From an uncultured Bacilli bacterium (lineage in GTDB: Bacteria; Bacillota_I; Bacilli_A; RF39; UBA660): 25,188 nt of DNA. A program made the position numbers and the translations under genes. Shown here in pieces: positions 22,119-25,188 of the stretch. Location: positions 1 through 25,188 of the forward strand of contig CANRAC010000003.1 of assembly GCA_947628495.1 (NCBI GenBank), read 5' to 3'. Below the pieces are notes generated by a model. The model saw only the letters and a list, made by a program, of their open reading frames with translations, had not been told where the DNA came from and did no database searches. Each line of letters begins with the position of its first letter. Position 1 is the stretch's first letter.

Positions 22119-22732
22119 TATTTTTCACCTCTTTGCGAATATATACAACCACAATAATTTTGACGATATAAATTATATTGGGCTGATAGTTCAATACTTT
22201 TTTTATAACCATCTTTCTTTTTAAAATCAGCAACTAAAAATTTAAGATGGTATTTTTTTTCTAATTCTAAACCAATTTCATTTAATTTTTGACTATTTTT
22301 ATAAGGACTAACCGTCAATGTTGTCCCAAAATAATCAAAATTATTTTCCTGAGCTTTTAAAACGGTATATAAAAGCCGTAATTCATAACATTTAAAACAA
22401 CGTTTTCCCCCTTCTTTTTCATTTTCTAAATTTGCAACTGTTTCGTGAAACTTAGCGTTGTCATAATCACAGTCTAACATATTTAACTGATGGGGGCTAT
22501 TTAATTGTTTTAAAAGTTTTTTTTGTTCTTCTTTGCGTTTTTCATACTCTTCATATGGTTCAATATTGGGATTATAATACAAAATAGTAATATCAAAATA
22601 AGGCATTAAAGTACTAATTACATATGAAGAACAGGGAGCACAACAAGAATGTAATAATAATTTAGGTACGATATTTTGCTTTTTGATATTTTCGATTATT
22701 TTTTCCATTTCTAAGCTATAATTTGTCTTCAT
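22118..22732 (-). CDS. queH: Epoxyqueuosine reductase QueH
   Basis: QueH (formerly DUF208) is an iron-sulfur enzyme that makes the last step of queuosine synthesis, reducing epoxyqueuosine at tRNA position 34. It replaces QueG in many Bacillota. The 204 residues have the family cysteines: LLHSCCAPCSSY (about 26-37), the RCFKCYELR block and NYCGCIYS near the C-terminus. LYYNPNIEPYEEY and FGTTLTVSPYKN are also hallmark blocks. It overlaps the following membrane-protein gene by one base and starts 9 nt after divIB, so it is operonic with cell-division genes. No other que gene is in the window. Confidence 0.95.
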   Translation of the reverse strand: MKTNYSLEMEKIIENIKKQNIVPKLLLHSCCAPCSSYVISTLMPYFDITILYYNPNIEPYEEYEKRKEEQKKLLKQLNSPHQLNMLDCDYDNAKFHETVANLENEKEGGKRCFKCYELRLLYTVLKAQENNFDYFGTTLTVSPYKNSQKLNEIGLELEKKYHLKFLVADFKKKDGYKKSIELSAQYNLYRQNYCGCIYSQRGEK

Positions 22733-22741
22733 AATTCTCCT

Positions 22742-23452
22742 TTAATATGCTTGAAAATAAAAATTTTCTTCATTACTACTATCTAAATATAAATTACCTT
22801 TCTGATTATTTAAAGTGGAATATATTTCTTCATAATGATTTAAATTTTTAATATTTATTAGATTAGCATAAACCGTATTTGTATCATTCATTCTTAAAAT
22901 AAAACGTGTTTCATCAATCATTTCTTCATTACTTTTAGACGGTGAATATTCTATTTCACTAATAGAAGATAAAACATCACTATCTACTTTTAAAATAGCT
23001 TTGAGTAATTTTTTATAGATATGATCAGGAACATAGTTTATCAGTGTAGGAATGCCTTTATAAGAGTTATCATCTTCAATTTCCACATTACCTTCTAAAA
23101 CAATTTTTTGCGTATTAAGATTATAAAATAAAATTTTGTATTCACTAATTTCTAAAGTTAATTTCCCAAAAAGATTTTTCTTTACTTTAACATCTTTAAC
23201 TAACGGAATACTTTTTAATTTCTTTTTCATCTGATGATTAGTTACTTTAAAAATAGAAGGATAATTTTTAATGCCCGCGGCGGTAATTATTTCATTGTCG
23301 GTAATTAAAGTGGTACCTTTAATATAAATGTTTTTAATAGGCATACGAAAAATGTAATATAGGCTATATATTAAGACATATAAAATCAATAATAATATTA
23401 TCAATCTTTTAAAACTAAATTTTTTAACCTTTACTTTTTTAGTTGCAGCCAT
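22742..23452 (-). CDS. divIB: Cell-division protein DivIB/FtsQ
   Basis: DivIB/FtsQ is a bitopic divisome protein that, with FtsL and DivIC, regulates septal wall synthesis. The 236 residues have a basic cytoplasmic tail (1-15), one membrane helix (about 16-34) and an extracellular POTRA domain (PIKNIYIKGTTLITDNEIITAAGI, about 38-61). A beta domain follows (VKDVKVKKNLFGKLTLEISEYKILFY) and then a C-terminal region. The length is near B. subtilis DivIB (about 260). It lies 15 nt after murG, the usual dcw-cluster neighbour order. Confidence 0.9.
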   Translation of the reverse strand: MAATKKVKVKKFSFKRLIILLLILYVLIYSLYYIFRMPIKNIYIKGTTLITDNEIITAAGIKNYPSIFKVTNHQMKKKLKSIPLVKDVKVKKNLFGKLTLEISEYKILFYNLNTQKIVLEGNVEIEDDNSYKGIPTLINYVPDHIYKKLLKAILKVDSDVLSSISEIEYSPSKSNEEMIDETRFILRMNDTNTVYANLINIKNLNHYEEIYSTLNNQKGNLYLDSSNEENFYFQAY

Positions 23453-23467
23453 TTAAAATCTTTCTTT

Positions 23468-24541
23468 CTATTTTTCGATAAGTTTATTATATATTATTTC
23501 ACTACTATTAGTAACAGCTAATTTTTGCATATTATCTTTCATAACCTCTAATTTAGTAGGACTAGAAATTAATTCATTAATTTTTGTTTTTAATAAATCA
23601 CTAGTTAAATCTTTTTCCTCAATCATTAAACCAGCCCTATTATCTTCTAGGGTTTTAGCATTATAATATTGATGATTATTAGCAACATAAGGACTAGGAA
23701 TAAATATGGCCGGAATTTGTAAAGCCAATAATTCACTAATTGTACTGGCTCCGGCTCTTGTCACAATTAAGTCCGCACTTTTCATTAAAGCTGATAAATT
23801 ATCAAAATATGGTACTACTTTAACATTAGATGGGAAAGTGACATTTTGAGCAAAATTAGCATATAAGTTTTTTCCGGTAATGTATAACACTTCATAGTCG
23901 TCATCAAAGTTGATTAAATAATCTTTTAATTTATTATTAATACTGGAACTACCTAAGGATCCACATACACAAATAACAAGTTTTTTATTTTGGTGAAATC
24001 CTAATTTTGTTTTATCAGCTTTTTTAATAGTTAATGCATTTTCACCACAAGGATTACCACTATAAAAAACATTAGAGCAATTTTTAAAATATTTTAAACT
24101 TTCTTTAAATGATACCCCAACTAAAGAACACTTTTTAGCTAAAGCTAAATTTGATTTACCGGGAATAGAATTTTGTTCATGAATAAAAGTTTTAATGCCT
24201 AATTTGTTGGCCGCACTTATAACCGGATAAGTAACATATCCGCCCGTACCAATAACAAGATCAGGTTTAAATTCTTGCATAATTTTTAAACATTTTTTAC
24301 GAGCTTTAATAATTAAATTAATATTTTTCAAGTCTCTTTTAATATTTGTTTTACTAAAACCATAGATTTCTAAAGCTTCATATTTAATATTATTTTGGGG
24401 AACAATATCTTTTTCCATTCTATTATGCGTACCAATATATAATACTTCTAGATGAGAATCTTTTTCTTTAAATTTATTTATAATGGCTAAAGCAGGATAT
24501 ATATGTCCTCCTGTACCCCCAGCACTCACAATTATGCGCAT
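23468..24541 (-). CDS. murG: MurG, UDP-GlcNAc:lipid I N-acetylglucosaminyltransferase
   Basis: MurG adds GlcNAc to lipid I to make lipid II at the inner face of the membrane. The 357 residues carry VSAGGTGGHIYPALA at the N-terminus (the G-rich loop GGTGGH), GTGGYVTYPVI and HEQNSIPGKSN in the acceptor half. The UDP-GlcNAc half has VCGSLGSSSINN, VVPYFDNLSALMKSADLIVTRAGASTISELLALQIPAIFIP and HQYYNAKTLE. I start at the ATG at 24541, where the protein begins MRIIVSAGG and has SD GGGTGG. The open frame to 24586 adds a non-homologous extension that spans a TATAAT-like box (24563-24558) with no good -35. Confidence 0.97.
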   Translation of the reverse strand: MRIIVSAGGTGGHIYPALAIINKFKEKDSHLEVLYIGTHNRMEKDIVPQNNIKYEALEIYGFSKTNIKRDLKNINLIIKARKKCLKIMQEFKPDLVIGTGGYVTYPVISAANKLGIKTFIHEQNSIPGKSNLALAKKCSLVGVSFKESLKYFKNCSNVFYSGNPCGENALTIKKADKTKLGFHQNKKLVICVCGSLGSSSINNKLKDYLINFDDDYEVLYITGKNLYANFAQNVTFPSNVKVVPYFDNLSALMKSADLIVTRAGASTISELLALQIPAIFIPSPYVANNHQYYNAKTLEDNRAGLMIEEKDLTSDLLKTKINELISSPTKLEVMKDNMQKLAVTNSSEIIYNKLIEK

Positions 24542-24611
24542 TTTGACCACCCATTTAATTATACTATACTTTACGCATTTTAGCATTATTTAAGAAAATT
24601 TCAATGTAAAG

Positions 24612-24635
24612 AAAAAATGCTTTGAAAAGCATTTT
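24612..24635 (-). terminator. Terminator after ftsZ
   Basis: The perfect stem AAAATGCTTT/AAAGCATTTT (24614-24623 and 24626-24635) is closed by a small loop and followed by T on minus. The ftsZ TAA overlaps it. Confidence 0.82.
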
Positions 24636-25188
24636 AGAAGTCTCTATTTCTTAAAAATGGCGGAATATCAATTTCCGAATCAATATCGTCATTATCATCA
24701 TCAACGTGATTAGTACGAGTTGGGGTTGTTGGAGTAGAATAAGTTGCTGGAGCTTCTACTTCATCATCAAAGCCAGTAGCGATAACGGTAACAATTACTT
24801 CATCATTTAGGTTTTCGTTAATTACAGCTCCAAAAATAGTATTAATATCAGTATTAGCTGCGGCTCTAACAACTTCGGCCGCATCTTCGGCTTCAAATAA
24901 AGTTAAAGAATTACCACCAGTTATGTTAATAATCGCATCAGTTGCCCCTGTAATACTAGCTTCTAGTAATGGAGATGAAACTGCTGCTTTGGCGGCTTCA
25001 ATTGCTCTATTTTCACCTATACCCATACCAATACCAATTAAAGCATTACCACGTTTTTCCATAACTGCTTTAACATCAGCAAAGTCTAGGTTAACAAGTC
25101 CAGAAACACCTATCAAATCCGAAATAGATTGAACGCCACGACGTAAAACATTATCTACTTCTTTAAAAGCTTCAAGCATTGGTGTTGT
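24634..25188 (-). CDS. ftsZ: Cell-division GTPase FtsZ, C-terminal part (cut by the right edge)
   Basis: The visible 184 residues are the FtsZ C-terminal half. The frame is open through the window edge, and the codons before the internal Met read TTP, as in FtsZ. Visible blocks are the FKEVDNVLRRGVQSISDLI segment (H9-H10 region), VNLDFADVKAVM with the T7-region Asp, GIGMGIGENRAIEAAKAAVSSPLLE, and NINTIFG-like and VTVIATGFD sequences. An acidic linker then leads to the conserved tail IPPFLRNRDF, which binds FtsA/SepF. It is followed by a strong terminator and then murG, whereas in Bacillus ftsZ is downstream of murG and divIB. Confidence 0.97.
   Translation of the reverse strand, partial: TTPMLEAFKEVDNVLRRGVQSISDLIGVSGLVNLDFADVKAVMEKRGNALIGIGMGIGENRAIEAAKAAVSSPLLEASITGATDAIINITGGNSLTLFEAEDAAEVVRAAANTDINTIFGAVINENLNDEVIVTVIATGFDDEVEAPATYSTPTTPTRTNHVDDDNDDIDSEIDIPPFLRNRDF

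Noticed and set aside
24542..24586. N-terminal extension of MurG to 24586
   Set aside because: MurG proteins begin a few residues before the GGTGGH loop. The ATG at 24541 has GGGTGG upstream and the extension covers AT-rich promoter-like DNA.
1..25188. tRNA or rRNA genes, insertion sequences, att sites
   Set aside because: No cloverleaf-like segment ending in CCA context, rRNA block, transposase or terminal inverted repeats were recognised on either strand by eye.

Overview
The window is very AT-rich and densely coded, and it comes from an endospore-forming member of the Bacillota, probably Bacilli. Evidence for this is a set of sporulation genes (spoIVA, spoVIF, spoIVB, spoIIGA and sigE), Bacillus-like Shine-Dalgarno (SD) sequences (AGGAGG/GGTGAT) and a T-box leader. 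TGA is used as a stop (capA-like gene, glycosyltransferase), so the standard bacterial code applies and this is not a mycoplasma. The extreme AT content, the clostridial-type long IleRS and the gut-type surface protein suggest an uncultured host-associated lineage such as RF39 or Erysipelotrichales-like Bacilli. That placement is inference.

Layout, almost all on the minus strand. The left edge holds the first codons of an unknown gene, a CapA-type metallophosphatase, spoIVA, spoVIF and two divergent small XRE regulators (one on plus). Next come the GTPase der, a lone type IV pilin-like protein and the GTPase engB/ysxC. At 6.8-7.2 kb there is an apparent remnant of a type III toxin-antitoxin locus: promoter, ToxI-like RNA, terminator, and an internally deleted ToxN-like ORF. 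From 11.6 kb down to 7.15 kb lies an isoleucine T-box operon: T-box, Fic-domain protein, ileS, then a hypoxanthine/uracil-DNA glycosylase. A diacylglycerol glycosyltransferase-like gene is divergent from a phosphomannomutase/phosphoglucomutase gene. That mutase gene converges on spoIVB at a bidirectional terminator.

The most unusual region is 15.4-17.0 kb. A membrane-anchored surface protein is preceded by a promoter with near-perfect -35 and -10 boxes separated by a 19-nt spacer that contains a run of ten G. This is the architecture of a phase-variable promoter. To its right are xseB, xseA, a HipA-like kinase gene and nusB. The kinase sits where folD is found in Bacillus. Then come sigE and spoIIGA (sigma-E and its activating protease), a small membrane protein, queH, divIB/ftsQ, murG and the C-terminal part of ftsZ running off the right edge.

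Functionally, the window joins division and wall synthesis (ftsZ, murG, divIB), the mother-cell sporulation programme (spoIIGA-sigE, spoIVA, spoVIF, with spoIVB as the forespore signal), ribosome-assembly GTPases (der, engB) and translation (T-box/ileS, queH). Accessory elements are inserted between these core genes. Promoter and terminator calls were made by eye from hexamer spacing and hairpins. Protein families were called from recognised motifs, without database searches.
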